Assembly: GCF_003182475.1 (NCBI RefSeq)
Contig: NZ_QGTS01000008.1
Coordinates: 186,001 to 250,000, forward strand
Reading direction: 5' to 3'
Length of the DNA stretch: 64,000 bases
Origin: Mangrovibacter plantisponsor
Lineage (GTDB): Bacteria > Pseudomonadota > Gammaproteobacteria > Enterobacterales > Enterobacteriaceae
Position 1 is the stretch's first letter, and every line of letters starts with the position of its first letter. The position numbers were made by a program, and so were the translations under genes. The notes beneath the pieces were generated by a model. It saw only the letters and a program-made list of their open reading frames with translations, ran no database searches and was not told where the DNA came from. Below are positions 8,270 to 17,031 of the stretch, piece by piece.

Positions 8270-9709
8270 ATGACCACTATCAGTAACCTGGGGGTTGGCT
8301 CAGGCTTAGACCTCGCAACCCTGTATGACAATTTGCAAACGGCGGAAGAGGCCAGGCTGACCACAATTACTGATCAGCAGACTAAGTATCAATCTCAGCT
8401 AAGTGCTTATGGAAAGATTCAAAGTGCACTGACCACCTTACAGACCGCCTCTGCGGCACTGGCGAAGTCAAGCACCTGGAACTCAACTTCTGTAACCAGC
8501 TCTACCACATCATTCAGTGCAACCAGCACCAGTGATGCAACGGTCGGCAGTTACACCATGAATGTTCAGCAACTGGCTAAAGGCCAGGTACTGATGAGCG
8601 GCGCGATTACCAGCAACAGCACGCAGTTGGGCGCCACCACTGGCACCACCCGTACCCTGACAATTGCGCAGGCAGATACGGACACCCCACTGACCGTGAC
8701 GTTATCAGACTCTGATACCACGCTACAGGGGATTGCTGATGCCATTAATGGCGCCAACGGCAACGTTACTGCCACGATTGTAAAAGCCAGCGATACTGAC
8801 TACCGGTTGATGCTGACTTCAAAAACAACTGGGGCAGATTCTGCCATGACAGTGACAGTAACCGGCGATGATACACTGCAATCGGTTATTGGTTATGATT
8901 CAAGCACCAGCAGCGGTGCGTTATCTGTGCAAACTGCAGCACAGGATGCCATCGTCACGGTAAACGGCGTCAGCGTACAACGTGATTCCAACACCATCAG
9001 TGATGCACTGCCAGGTGTTACATTGACACTGAACTCAGTGAGTTCATCAGACGAGACACTGACTGTTGCCCGTGCCACAGACAGTAACAAAACTGCGATA
9101 ACGAATTGGGTAAATGCCTACAACTCACTGCAGTCTACCCTGTCAACCGTGACTAAATATGTTGCCGTTGATGCGGGCTCTGACAGCCAGTCAACCAGTA
9201 ATGGGGCCCTGGTCGGTGATGCCAACGTGCGTTCTATCCAGTCGCAGTTGCGTAGCCAACTGAGTACAGCACAAAGTGGTGGTACCTACGCCATTATGGC
9301 GCAGTTAGGAATAACCCAGGATCCCAAAACCGGCCAGTTGGTTGTTGATGATGACAAACTGACCGCAGCGTTAAGCAGTGACCCTGATGCTGTAACCAAT
9401 TATTTTGTGGGTGATGGCTCAACTACTGGTTTCGCCACCCAAATGAACAACACGCTGACCAGCATGTTAAGCACTACCTCTGGCAGCACTGGCATTATTC
9501 AGAATGCTGAAGACAGCATCAACAATATCCTCAGCACATTGAGTGACCGTTATGATGCAATGCAGAGCCGTATCGATGCCACTATGGCCCGTTACAAGGC
9601 TCAATTTACTGCGCTGGATACCCTGATGAGCCAGCTTACCGCGACGTCTAACTACCTGACATCGCAGTTCTCAAGCTCATCATCGTCATCGTCATCCAGC
9701 TCAAGCTAA
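8270..9709 (+). CDS. fliD: Flagellar filament cap protein FliD (HAP2)
   Basis: A 479-residue FliD. The N-terminal region (TTISNLGVGSGLDLATLYDNL) and the C-terminal coiled region (SDRYDAMQSRIDATMARYKAQFTALDTLMSQL) are conserved in the family. Five copies form the cap that folds flagellin at the filament tip. Length is close to E. coli (468). The last twelve residues are all serine (codons AGC, TCA, TCG, TCC mixed), replacing the usual TAMNKS-like end. The gene heads a fliDST unit under its own sigma-28 promoter. The C-terminal region is also where the FliT chaperone binds, so the tail lies close to a functional surface. Confidence 0.96.
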   Translation: MTTISNLGVGSGLDLATLYDNLQTAEEARLTTITDQQTKYQSQLSAYGKIQSALTTLQTASAALAKSSTWNSTSVTSSTTSFSATSTSDATVGSYTMNVQQLAKGQVLMSGAITSNSTQLGATTGTTRTLTIAQADTDTPLTVTLSDSDTTLQGIADAINGANGNVTATIVKASDTDYRLMLTSKTTGADSAMTVTVTGDDTLQSVIGYDSSTSSGALSVQTAAQDAIVTVNGVSVQRDSNTISDALPGVTLTLNSVSSSDETLTVARATDSNKTAITNWVNAYNSLQSTLSTVTKYVAVDAGSDSQSTSNGALVGDANVRSIQSQLRSQLSTAQSGGTYAIMAQLGITQDPKTGQLVVDDDKLTAALSSDPDAVTNYFVGDGSTTGFATQMNNTLTSMLSTTSGSTGIIQNAEDSINNILSTLSDRYDAMQSRIDATMARYKAQFTALDTLMSQLTATSNYLTSQFSSSSSSSSSSSS

Positions 9710-9743
9710 TACTGATACATTTGTTTGGCCGTGAGGATGCGTT

Positions 9744-10154
9744 ATGTACAATCGAACTGGTGTTAAGGCCTACCAAAAGGTGAGCCTTGAAAGCGCGGTG
9801 ATGAGTGCCAGCCCACACCAGCTTATTGTGATGCTCTTCGATGGCGCATTAAGCGCCCTTGTTCGGGCAAAACTCTTTATGGAGCAAGGAGCTGTTGCTG
9901 ACAAAGGCAAAGCCCTCTCTCATGCCATTAACATTATTGATTCAGGGCTCAAAACGGCCCTGGATACCAGTGAAGAAGATGAGCTGACCAGCAATCTCAT
10001 CTCTCTTTACGAGTATATGATTCGCCGATTACTGCACGCAAACTTACGCAATGATATTGCCGCGGTTGAAGAAGTTGAGCGTTTGCTCACCAATATTGCC
10101 GATGCATGGAAGCAAGTAAAACCAACCTATCAACCACTTCAGGGTGCCAGCTAA
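9744..10154 (+). CDS. fliS: Flagellin export chaperone FliS
   Basis: A 136-residue protein starting MYNRTGVKAYQKVSLESAVMSASPHQLIVMLFDGA, the conserved N-terminus of FliS, with YEYMIRRLLHANL farther on. It binds the C-terminal D0 helix of flagellin in the cytoplasm, preventing premature polymerisation and delivering it to FlhA. Length equals E. coli FliS. The stop overlaps the fliT start (TAATG). Confidence 0.96.
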   Translation: MYNRTGVKAYQKVSLESAVMSASPHQLIVMLFDGALSALVRAKLFMEQGAVADKGKALSHAINIIDSGLKTALDTSEEDELTSNLISLYEYMIRRLLHANLRNDIAAVEEVERLLTNIADAWKQVKPTYQPLQGAS

Positions 10155-10516
10155 TGAACACCGTCAACTCATCCCTTACTCTCTGGCATGCCCTGCATGC
10201 CTTGAGCAAAACCATGCTCAATCTCGCCCATGAAGGAAAGTGGGATGAGTTGATTGAACATGAAGTCAAATATGTTCAATTAGTTGAAAGTATTGCCAAA
10301 AATCCGGTCTCCCCTGAACAGGTACGTTTAGTTGAAGAAGCCCGGGACTTATTACGTGAAATTCTTGCCAATGAAGCGACATTGAAAGGTTTGTTGCAAA
10401 GCAGAATGGATGATTTACGCAAACTCATTGGCCAGACGGGTAAGCAAAAAACCCTGGCAACCACGTATGGCAAATTTTCGCACAACATATTGATGCCACT
10501 GGATTACAACCAGTGA
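10154..10516 (+). CDS. fliT: Flagellar chaperone and regulator FliT
   Basis: A 120-residue helical protein with the FliT pattern (GKWDELIEHEVKYVQLVESIA; LQSRMDDLRKLIGQ). FliT is the export chaperone of FliD and, when free, binds FlhDC to reduce class 2 flagellar transcription. The ATG at 10154 is chosen because it overlaps the fliS stop by one base (TAATG) and gives the family length (121 in E. coli). Confidence 0.94.
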   Translation: MNTVNSSLTLWHALHALSKTMLNLAHEGKWDELIEHEVKYVQLVESIAKNPVSPEQVRLVEEARDLLREILANEATLKGLLQSRMDDLRKLIGQTGKQKTLATTYGKFSHNILMPLDYNQ

Positions 10517-10570
10517 CACTGGATATGTACAGAACCCTCTCACGGTTTAGATAAAATAAATTAGATAAAT

Positions 10571-10599
10571 AAAGGTGCCCCCTGGGCACCTTTATTTTT
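10571..10599 (+). terminator. Rho-independent terminator of fliDST
   Basis: A 10-bp perfect stem AAAGGTGCCC/GGGCACCTTT with a three-base loop (10571-10593) followed by ATTTTTT, 55 bases after fliT. Confidence 0.94.
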
Positions 10600-10657
10600 T
10601 ACTTATCACACCTGAGATGTACCCTGCAGCCATCTTTGCAAGGCCTGGTCCGGCTTG

Positions 10658-10684
10658 AAAAAAAGCCTGCTAATGTAGCAGGCT
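10658..10684 (-). terminator. Rho-independent terminator of the glycosyltransferase gene
   Basis: An 8-bp stem AGCCTGCT/AGCAGGCT with a 5-base loop (10664-10684), followed on the minus strand by seven T residues. It lies 27 bases beyond the stop of the minus-strand gene ending at 10711 and faces the fliT terminator. Confidence 0.9.
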
Positions 10685-10710
10685 GGGATAATTTACATGT
10701 GGGTAAGTAG

Positions 10711-12117
10711 TCAATCAAATTCCGCACACAACGCTGTTTTATAATCATTGTAGCGCCCTTGTGCATGTTTAATTGTGGTCACCACCCAGGTGAAACTGTG
10801 GTCTGTATGCTCAATATCAATGGCATAACTCCCCGGGATTGTTGCCACACCCGGCATCGCAGCCAGCTCACTGGCAACAGCACTCAGAGCCATCTGGTCA
10901 AGGAACCATACCGCATTATTCTGGTGTAAATTATTAAGCAGGAACTTACGTACTTTACCAATATAACTTTTCGACGTGTTTCCCCCGCCCAGCCAGACAA
11001 ACCCACCACATACGCTTTCCCAGAAAGGTGCAATTTCGGGCTTGTTAAGCAACAGATCCATGTCTTCGATACGCGGCATAATATCCTGCCATGATTTACG
11101 GAACAGGCAATCAGCATCAACGATCAGGACCGGGGTTTTGAGTGCTTTCAGAGCATATTCAGCAAAAATAAAGCGCCTGGACGCATAGTGCGTAACAATA
11201 TTTTCTGCAACGGAAACAATTTCCGAAGTACAGGAAATGTTAAGTTCAGGGAATTGTTGCCTGAGCCGTGCGACATCTGTACGCACTGCATCAGTTATGT
11301 TGTAAACATGCAGATGAACGTTCAGTAACCCATTGTTAGTATCAAATATTGAATACACCAGTGGCACTGCATGTTTTGCGTAATAAACCGGATCACAACA
11401 AACCACCACAGTAGTACGGTCATTATTGCATGCCGGGGCAAACTCTATATTGTAAGCGTCAGCCGGAAAGGACATCTTTTGCCGCAGGCTTCTGAAATCA
11501 ATAAATGACTCTGGCGTCCCACCGCATTTGTAGATAGTCGTTACTGTCAACAGTAACGCCATCGCATCCTCGCCCATCAGTTGCGAATCTGCGGTTAGCG
11601 TTTTAACTAATGACAAAGCCAGGTCAAAATTTTCTTCGATCACCGCCAACATCAGCATTATTTTAACGATTTTGGCTGATGATTTGAGATATTCACTATT
11701 CTGACCAACCAAACTAACAACACTTTCAATATCGCCAACCCGGAAGAGCAACTGAATCACAGCTTCCAGGTATTCAATACAAGGATGGCGGGTAATCGCA
11801 TCTGTCAGGGCCTGATTGAGGCTGCTTTTCAGCCCTTCAGGTAAAATGACTTGTTTACCTTGCCAGGATTTATCCAAAGACAGATTCGCCATAACCACGG
11901 CCAGCAGTAATGACTTTAACCCTTTATCGTGAGTTTCTGGCAACCCGGAATCAGCGCTTAGCACTGAACGGCACAACCCGAAAAAGTCCAGTTGCCCCTG
12001 TACCGTATATTTTTCAAGCTCAAGTACTGGCAGTTTGCCAGTCTCAGTAATAGTAATTTCCCGTGTAAAAACATCGCGATAGAACTGGTGCATCTTTTTG
12101 GCGCGAAAATAGTCCAT
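10711..12117 (-). CDS. Putative GT-A fold glycosyltransferase, possible second flagellin-modification enzyme
   Basis: A 468-residue protein from the ATG at 12117 (GAAGG eight bases upstream; a GTG at 12126 is the alternative). The N-terminal 210 residues look all-helical, perhaps TPR-like. From about 215 the sequence has a GT-A pattern: VVVCCDPVYY, then a DxD-type metal/sugar-nucleotide motif in LIVDADCLFR, and FLDQMALSAV, as in GT8-like transferases. It has no signal peptide, so acts in the cytoplasm. It sits convergent to fliT where E. coli carries amyA. Proximity to flagellar genes and the glycosylation island suggests, without proving, action on flagellin or its glycan. Confidence 0.7.
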   Translation of the reverse strand: MDYFRAKKMHQFYRDVFTREITITETGKLPVLELEKYTVQGQLDFFGLCRSVLSADSGLPETHDKGLKSLLLAVVMANLSLDKSWQGKQVILPEGLKSSLNQALTDAITRHPCIEYLEAVIQLLFRVGDIESVVSLVGQNSEYLKSSAKIVKIMLMLAVIEENFDLALSLVKTLTADSQLMGEDAMALLLTVTTIYKCGGTPESFIDFRSLRQKMSFPADAYNIEFAPACNNDRTTVVVCCDPVYYAKHAVPLVYSIFDTNNGLLNVHLHVYNITDAVRTDVARLRQQFPELNISCTSEIVSVAENIVTHYASRRFIFAEYALKALKTPVLIVDADCLFRKSWQDIMPRIEDMDLLLNKPEIAPFWESVCGGFVWLGGGNTSKSYIGKVRKFLLNNLHQNNAVWFLDQMALSAVASELAAMPGVATIPGSYAIDIEHTDHSFTWVVTTIKHAQGRYNDYKTALCAEFD

Positions 12118-12248
12118 CTGCTTCACCTTCGTAACCTGGTTACCTGATATCTCTTTGTTCTCCCAGAAATATGAACAAGAGACTGTGCCAGCCTACGCTA
12201 GCACAGGGTAACAGGATTAACGGGAAGAATAGACGGGGTTAACAGGGG

Positions 12249-12704
12249 TTATTGTGCAGAAGGCGCAGAGGGTATTTCCCCGGCAACAGCAGCAGATGCA
12301 AACTGCGGCAGTTTACCCATCTCCGCCTGGCATTCGACTGTAGGTTTTTCTACACGTTTAAGCGTCATTCCCGCGTAGTCCAGCGTTTCGCCATCCAGTT
12401 CAACTGTATAAATATCCCGTTTCTGTGTGACGTTATACAGCGCATCACCACGCTGCATCAGCTTACCGGGTTCAGCAATCACGCGCTGCCACTGGCGGCA
12501 ATCCAGGGTATCACCCGCTTTGGTGACCACCAGGCTCGCTATCGCTTCCGGGCTTACCAGCTTAGATTGCGGCCCCGCAGACTGCCAGTAGCCCACCAGC
12601 CATTGCGGAGCTGGTACTTTAACCACCTGGGTGTAATCATCAACCTGAACGCAACCGGCCAGCATAAGTGCAGCGATAGCGGGTAACAGTGTGATTTTTT
12701 TCAT
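12249..12704 (-). CDS. yedD: YedD-family lipoprotein
   Basis: A 151-residue protein with a lipoprotein signal (MLAGC lipobox) and the YedD core: VKVPAPQWLVGYWQSAGPQ, LVSPEAIASLVVTKAGDTLDCRQWQRVIA. These closely match E. coli YedD (137 aa), whose position after fliT/amyA is conserved. It is probably an outer-membrane-anchored envelope protein of unknown function. The C-terminal Ala/Pro/Ser-rich extension is longer than in E. coli. ATG at 12704 is preferred because GGGA lies six bases before it; ATG 12707 is also possible. Confidence 0.9.
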   Translation of the reverse strand: MKKITLLPAIAALMLAGCVQVDDYTQVVKVPAPQWLVGYWQSAGPQSKLVSPEAIASLVVTKAGDTLDCRQWQRVIAEPGKLMQRGDALYNVTQKRDIYTVELDGETLDYAGMTLKRVEKPTVECQAEMGKLPQFASAAVAGEIPSAPSAQ

Positions 12705-12797
12705 CATATTTCCCACAAAAAAGAGAGTGCGTGTATTCTGGCACTAACCCGCTACGGATGCCAGCCTCCTGCCATACAGCACCGTTACCACCACAGG

Positions 12798-13370
12798 CTA
12801 TTCACGCTTCACTGGTAAAAACTGGCGCAGGGCAAAATGCAGTAGCCCCATAGCGCTATGGGCAAAGATATAAACCTCAATCAGGCCGGTCAGAAATTTA
12901 TGCCAGTGAATAACATTGAAGCCAACAGCATATCCCATCAAATATAAAGCAACGCCAATAGCACCGGACAAAGCCACTAACAATAGTGCTCCCACACCTA
13001 ATCCCTGAACGGTAGCGGCGATCCCTCCCGCAGAAGCCTCAGGCAGGCGAAAGCGAGCCAGAGTGCGTAAATCCGCAAAAATTGCCGAAAAATCCCCCAT
13101 CAGCCAGGCAAAGTAATAGCGAAAACCACGCAGAACCAGGACATAGAACAGTAATGCGAAACCCAGAATCACCAGTACAGACCCGGCAATGATATGCAGC
13201 CAGGTACATAAAAACACCAGTACCCCGGCACTGATGTCGGTAATCGCTTCTACCTGTGTCGCGTTACTGTTAATAATTTGCCCAATGACCAGCGCGGCTA
13301 TCAGGATATGTACCACCCGCAATAAGCGGGGCTGCGTTTCACCAAGGTAATGCCAGAATGTCCGTAACAT
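12798..13370 (-). CDS. Cytochrome b561-type membrane protein
   Basis: A 190-residue protein with four or five hydrophobic segments carrying histidines suited to bind heme b: RVVHILIAALV (TM1), WLHIIAGSVLVILG, and HWHKFLTGLIEVYIFAHSAMGLLHF near the C-terminus. This pattern is that of small di-heme cytochrome b561/b6-domain proteins of the inner membrane, which pass electrons from quinol to periplasmic partners. It lies 96 bases downstream of the HAD phosphatase gene on the same strand, so may be cotranscribed with the sulfatase/MoxR cluster. Partner and substrate are unknown. Confidence 0.78.
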   Translation of the reverse strand: MLRTFWHYLGETQPRLLRVVHILIAALVIGQIINSNATQVEAITDISAGVLVFLCTWLHIIAGSVLVILGFALLFYVLVLRGFRYYFAWLMGDFSAIFADLRTLARFRLPEASAGGIAATVQGLGVGALLLVALSGAIGVALYLMGYAVGFNVIHWHKFLTGLIEVYIFAHSAMGLLHFALRQFLPVKRE

Positions 13371-13466
13371 TGTCGTGCCTCATAACGCTTTAATTGTGCG
13401 TTCAGAGTGGCGCAATAAACTTAAAAAAAACTTAGCACTCAATGAAAATAACCCGCCACCACAGGT

Positions 13467-14477
13467 TTATTTCGCCGGGTGGTAACTGCACTGCGCCGGG
13501 TCAAATACCTGATTCCAGTCACTCTTCATATTCACCACCACCCAGCCATAATGGGGTGCCAGGCTCAGCCCGTTTATTAATTTGCCGCTGGCGCTCGGGT
13601 GCGCGTCATAGGCATATTCCCGTTGTGCATCTGTATGGTGAATCAGCACACCCAGTGGTTTTACCTGTTTATTCGCCGAAGTGTACTGCAGCATGGGCAC
13701 ATCACCATCGCTGTTACCAAAGGCGGCCACCGGGCGGTGCCCCATAAACAGGTGGATGGAGACCGGTTTTTGGGCTTCGTCGTTATAAAACGCGCCTTTC
13801 ATGGTTTTCTCTAACTGTGTGCCGTCATCGGTCAGGCGAAACTCGGTTAACGAGAATGACCCCACCACCTGCTCAGGGGGAATACCGTACATCTCCCCCG
13901 CCACCCGGCGCATAAAATCAATCCCGCCACCGGATATAATCCAGGTTTTAAAGCCTTTATCACGCAGGTAATCCAGCAACTGGCGCATGGGTAAATACCC
14001 CAGCTTGTTGTACGGGCAGCCAAACCGTGGGTGGCGGTGAGAAGCCAGCCAGGCGTCAACCCGCTGGTCAAACTCTTCCACCGGCATATTGCTGTGAGTC
14101 AGGGTGAGCAACGTCATCAGCCCCTGCTGCCCAGCTTTTTCAAGGGCTGCCATATCGTGTTTCTGCGCGGCAATGACCACCGGGTTATCCTGCCATTCAG
14201 GGTGAGATGGCGCCAGGCGGTTAACTTCATCCACCGCGAACTGTAACTGGAATGTCAGGGGCGCTTCCGGCCACAGTGTACCGTCATTGTCGAACACCAC
14301 ATAACGCTGGTCCGGCGGGATAAAGTCCGGTCCATCCTGCTGCGTACTTTGTGCCACCCAGTTAAGGATTTGTGATTTCGCAGGCGATGCGTTCCATGCA
14401 GATAACGGCCCGTTTTCAGCGCTCCATGCCATAAACGGGAGCAACACCACAGCCAGCGGTAATAAACGTGTCTTCAT
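13467..14477 (-). CDS. Exported HAD-superfamily phosphatase
   Basis: A 336-residue protein with an N-terminal signal peptide (MKTRLLPLAVVLLPFMAWSA), so periplasmic. HAD motif I is VVFDNDGTLW (D63 nucleophile, D65 acid/base), motif II is IISGGG, and the distal Mg-binding motif is GNSDGDVPML. It resembles the phosphoserine-phosphatase-like branch. It overlaps the BatD-like gene by 4 bases (ATGA) with AGGAGA upstream of its start, so it is the last tightly coupled gene of the MoxR/VWA set. A periplasmic phosphatase here may act on a polymer or sugar phosphate processed with the sulfatase; that is inference. Confidence 0.82.
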   Translation of the reverse strand: MKTRLLPLAVVLLPFMAWSAENGPLSAWNASPAKSQILNWVAQSTQQDGPDFIPPDQRYVVFDNDGTLWPEAPLTFQLQFAVDEVNRLAPSHPEWQDNPVVIAAQKHDMAALEKAGQQGLMTLLTLTHSNMPVEEFDQRVDAWLASHRHPRFGCPYNKLGYLPMRQLLDYLRDKGFKTWIISGGGIDFMRRVAGEMYGIPPEQVVGSFSLTEFRLTDDGTQLEKTMKGAFYNDEAQKPVSIHLFMGHRPVAAFGNSDGDVPMLQYTSANKQVKPLGVLIHHTDAQREYAYDAHPSASGKLINGLSLAPHYGWVVVNMKSDWNQVFDPAQCSYHPAK

Positions 14478-15496
14478 TTTATTCTCCTGTGTGAGGGTAT
14501 TTTCCCCGGCAGGGGCACCTCTCCCCAGAATGCCTGCCAGCGGTAACCCAATGCTTTACCCAAACGAATAAGTAGCAATCGCCCTTTCCAGGCGGCCAAC
14601 GCCCCGGCCAGAATCACCGCCAGCCATGCGGCCAGCATTCCCCAGGGGAGTGGCACACCCGCCCGGAGTGCTGTTTCAGCTCCGGCTGCGCGGGCGGGGG
14701 AGAAATCCCATGTTTTCCCGGGCAAACGGGCTTCCTGCCAGCGCTGCGTGGCGGTATCCCACCAGCGCAGCACCACATCGGGTGCCGTCAGGCTCCCCGA
14801 CTGTTGCGGCTGGTAGCGCAGCCGTTCAACATATTCAATGCCGGTTACGTCGCCACGCCCCTGAGTAAGTACCCGGCTTTGTGGGGCCAGCCGTTGCGTG
14901 TCTGTACCGGCTACCGCAAATAGCAGCGGCGGTACCTGTGCCGGAATAATCCCCTGTGCGCGCAGTGTGACCTGGCGCTCAACCACATCACCCACATGCA
15001 GTTCACCGTCTTCGGTTGCCCGGTAAAGTTGCCAGTGTTGCTGCAAAGCCAGTTGGGATGCGGGCAGGAAGCGGTCCGGTTGTTCTACACCGGCGGGCCA
15101 GTGAACGGGTTGTGTCAGTGCAGGCAGGGCGGCTGTCGTCGGGCCTTCCTGTAGTGAAGGCTGAGTAATACTGATGGCAGGCAGCACCAGGTTGCCACCG
15201 TCAAAGGCCACCACCTGGCGGGACATGCGCACACCGCTCCAGGTGGTGTTCCCCCGGCGGCGGCTCAACAACTGGTTAGGCTCCGTTTCAGTCAACAGCA
15301 TGCCGTTTTCCACTGGCATCGGCGCGGGCCATTGTGGCGGCGGGTTAAACCAGCCGTCAGTCCACCAGGTCACTACCACCCGGGCCGGTTGCCCGGGAAC
15401 CAGTTGGTCTGGAGCCACCAGTTCACGGGTAATTTCAGTGGCTGCCTGAGCACAACCGGCCAGGCACAGCAGTAACCAGAGCAGTATTTTTTTCAT
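14474..15496 (-). CDS. BatD-like envelope protein
   Basis: A 340-residue protein starting at ATG 15496, which overlaps the upstream VWA-TPR stop (ATGA); the longer in-frame upstream extension has no signal peptide. The N-terminus MKKILLWLLLCLAGC is a signal sequence with an LAGC lipobox. A beta-rich region follows, with the oxygen-tolerance BatD character (VVERQVTLRAQGIIPAQVPPL), and there is one C-terminal transmembrane segment around 290-315. BatD-like proteins occur with MoxR ATPases and VWA proteins in Bat-type membrane complexes. Exact role unknown. Confidence 0.75.
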   Translation of the reverse strand: MKKILLWLLLCLAGCAQAATEITRELVAPDQLVPGQPARVVVTWWTDGWFNPPPQWPAPMPVENGMLLTETEPNQLLSRRRGNTTWSGVRMSRQVVAFDGGNLVLPAISITQPSLQEGPTTAALPALTQPVHWPAGVEQPDRFLPASQLALQQHWQLYRATEDGELHVGDVVERQVTLRAQGIIPAQVPPLLFAVAGTDTQRLAPQSRVLTQGRGDVTGIEYVERLRYQPQQSGSLTAPDVVLRWWDTATQRWQEARLPGKTWDFSPARAAGAETALRAGVPLPWGMLAAWLAVILAGALAAWKGRLLLIRLGKALGYRWQAFWGEVPLPGKIPSHRRIK

Positions 15497-17031
15497 TGCC
15501 CCTCCTCTGGTGCCGCGTGATAAAGATTTTCCAGCAGGCCTGCCGGGGAAATATCCAGCCGGTCGTACCACTGGCTGAGCTGCGGTGCCGCAACGGTTGT
15601 GGGTTTATTCAGTTGCTGCTCCACCCCCTGCTCTTTTTCCAGGTCATGCTTAATGGCATCCGGGTCGAAGTCCTGGTCGCCATCCTGTTCCGCCTGGCGG
15701 TCGCGTTCCTGTTTACGTAACTGCAGCACAATCGCAGCAATTTTCGCCCGGTTAGCCAGCGCCAGGTGCCAGCCGGGGCGCAGGCTCAGTGCTTCGTCAT
15801 AGCGATTAAGCGCCTGCTGCCACTGTTTCAGTTGTGCGCAGGTGTTGCCCTGCCACACCAGCATATCCGGGCCGGGAGGCGCTTCACGAAATGCAGACAA
15901 CGCCGCGTTGTAGTCCTGGGCCATGTAGAGCGCAACGCCACGGCGCAGTGGGTCCTGGTAGTGCTGAGCGGCACCGGCATAATCACCGCGCTTAAACGCC
16001 ATCTGGCCCTGCATATCCGGGCTTACCCAGGCATCCAGCCAGCCACTGGCCGATGCCTGAGGGCTGAACCCACTGAAAGAAACTGACAGCAGCACGGCGA
16101 GAAACCACTGCCGCCTGCCGGCAAGTAACACCAGCAGAAGTGGGATAACCAGCCAGTAACCGCTGTTCAGCCAGTGCATATCGCTGCGGTTGTTCTGCTG
16201 CTGTGTCACGCTGTGTTGTACCTGGCGCACCACGGCATTCACATCGTCATTGTCGTGGCTGATAAGCGTTACCGGTATCCCGGTAGATTTCAGTTGGGTG
16301 AAACGCGCCACATTAAGGCGGGTAGTGCCCGTGTCAGCCGCGAATTTTTCCGGTAACCGGCCGCCTGCTGCCGTACCGGGTACCCAGACCTGTAGCGGCA
16401 ACGATCCCGCCTGCTCACTCAGCCACCGGGCATCCTGTGCAGTGAGGTTATCCGCCACCAGTATCAGGCTGTGTGGCACTGTGCTGTTGCGTGGAAAGCT
16501 GTTGTTTGCCAGCTGAACAGCGGCCTGTAACCCGCTGCCGTCGCCCTCTGGTAACTGTTCGGGCGACTGGGCATTCAGGAATAAATTAAAGAAAACCGGG
16601 TCATCGGTAAGCGGGACAGTCAGAAAGGCGCGGGAGCGGTACACCACCAGCCCGGTGCGGCTGCCAGGCAGTGCCTGAACCAGTTGCTGCAGTTTGCGCT
16701 GCATCTGCTGGTGGCGGCTGGGCGGAATATCCTGTGCCAGCATAGCGCTGTCCTGTTGCAGAATAACCATCACATTTGACTGCAGGCTCAGGCCGGATGG
16801 CTGCGCTTTCTGCCATGATGGCCCGGCCAGCGCCACCATACCCAACGCCCAGGCTACTGCAAGCCAGCCATTGCGCCGTGACCGCTCGCCGGTGATCAGC
16901 ACACGGGCAAACGCTGGCGACATAATACGGTACCAGGCACTGCTGCCCGCCCGCCCTGCCCACAGCAACAGCGGGCATAGCAGTAACCCGGCCAGCCACC
17001 AGGGCGACAGAAAGTGGAACGCGCCAGTCAT
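15493..17031 (-). CDS. BatB-like VWA protein fused to TPR, degenerate MIDAS
   Basis: A 512-residue membrane protein. Hydrophobic segments occur near 10-25 and 55-72, then a VWA-like domain (about 85-290), a third membrane region near 300-330, and TPR repeats (about 345-440) with an acidic/charged tail (RQAEQDGDQDFDPD). The VWA metal-ion site, normally DxSxS, reads DSAML, so the metal site is probably lost. It overlaps both neighbours by 4 bases. It combines the roles played by separate BatB and BatC proteins in other bacteria and probably forms a complex with the intact VWA protein upstream. Confidence 0.8.
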   Translation of the reverse strand: MTGAFHFLSPWWLAGLLLCPLLLWAGRAGSSAWYRIMSPAFARVLITGERSRRNGWLAVAWALGMVALAGPSWQKAQPSGLSLQSNVMVILQQDSAMLAQDIPPSRHQQMQRKLQQLVQALPGSRTGLVVYRSRAFLTVPLTDDPVFFNLFLNAQSPEQLPEGDGSGLQAAVQLANNSFPRNSTVPHSLILVADNLTAQDARWLSEQAGSLPLQVWVPGTAAGGRLPEKFAADTGTTRLNVARFTQLKSTGIPVTLISHDNDDVNAVVRQVQHSVTQQQNNRSDMHWLNSGYWLVIPLLLVLLAGRRQWFLAVLLSVSFSGFSPQASASGWLDAWVSPDMQGQMAFKRGDYAGAAQHYQDPLRRGVALYMAQDYNAALSAFREAPPGPDMLVWQGNTCAQLKQWQQALNRYDEALSLRPGWHLALANRAKIAAIVLQLRKQERDRQAEQDGDQDFDPDAIKHDLEKEQGVEQQLNKPTTVAAPQLSQWYDRLDISPAGLLENLYHAAPEEGQ

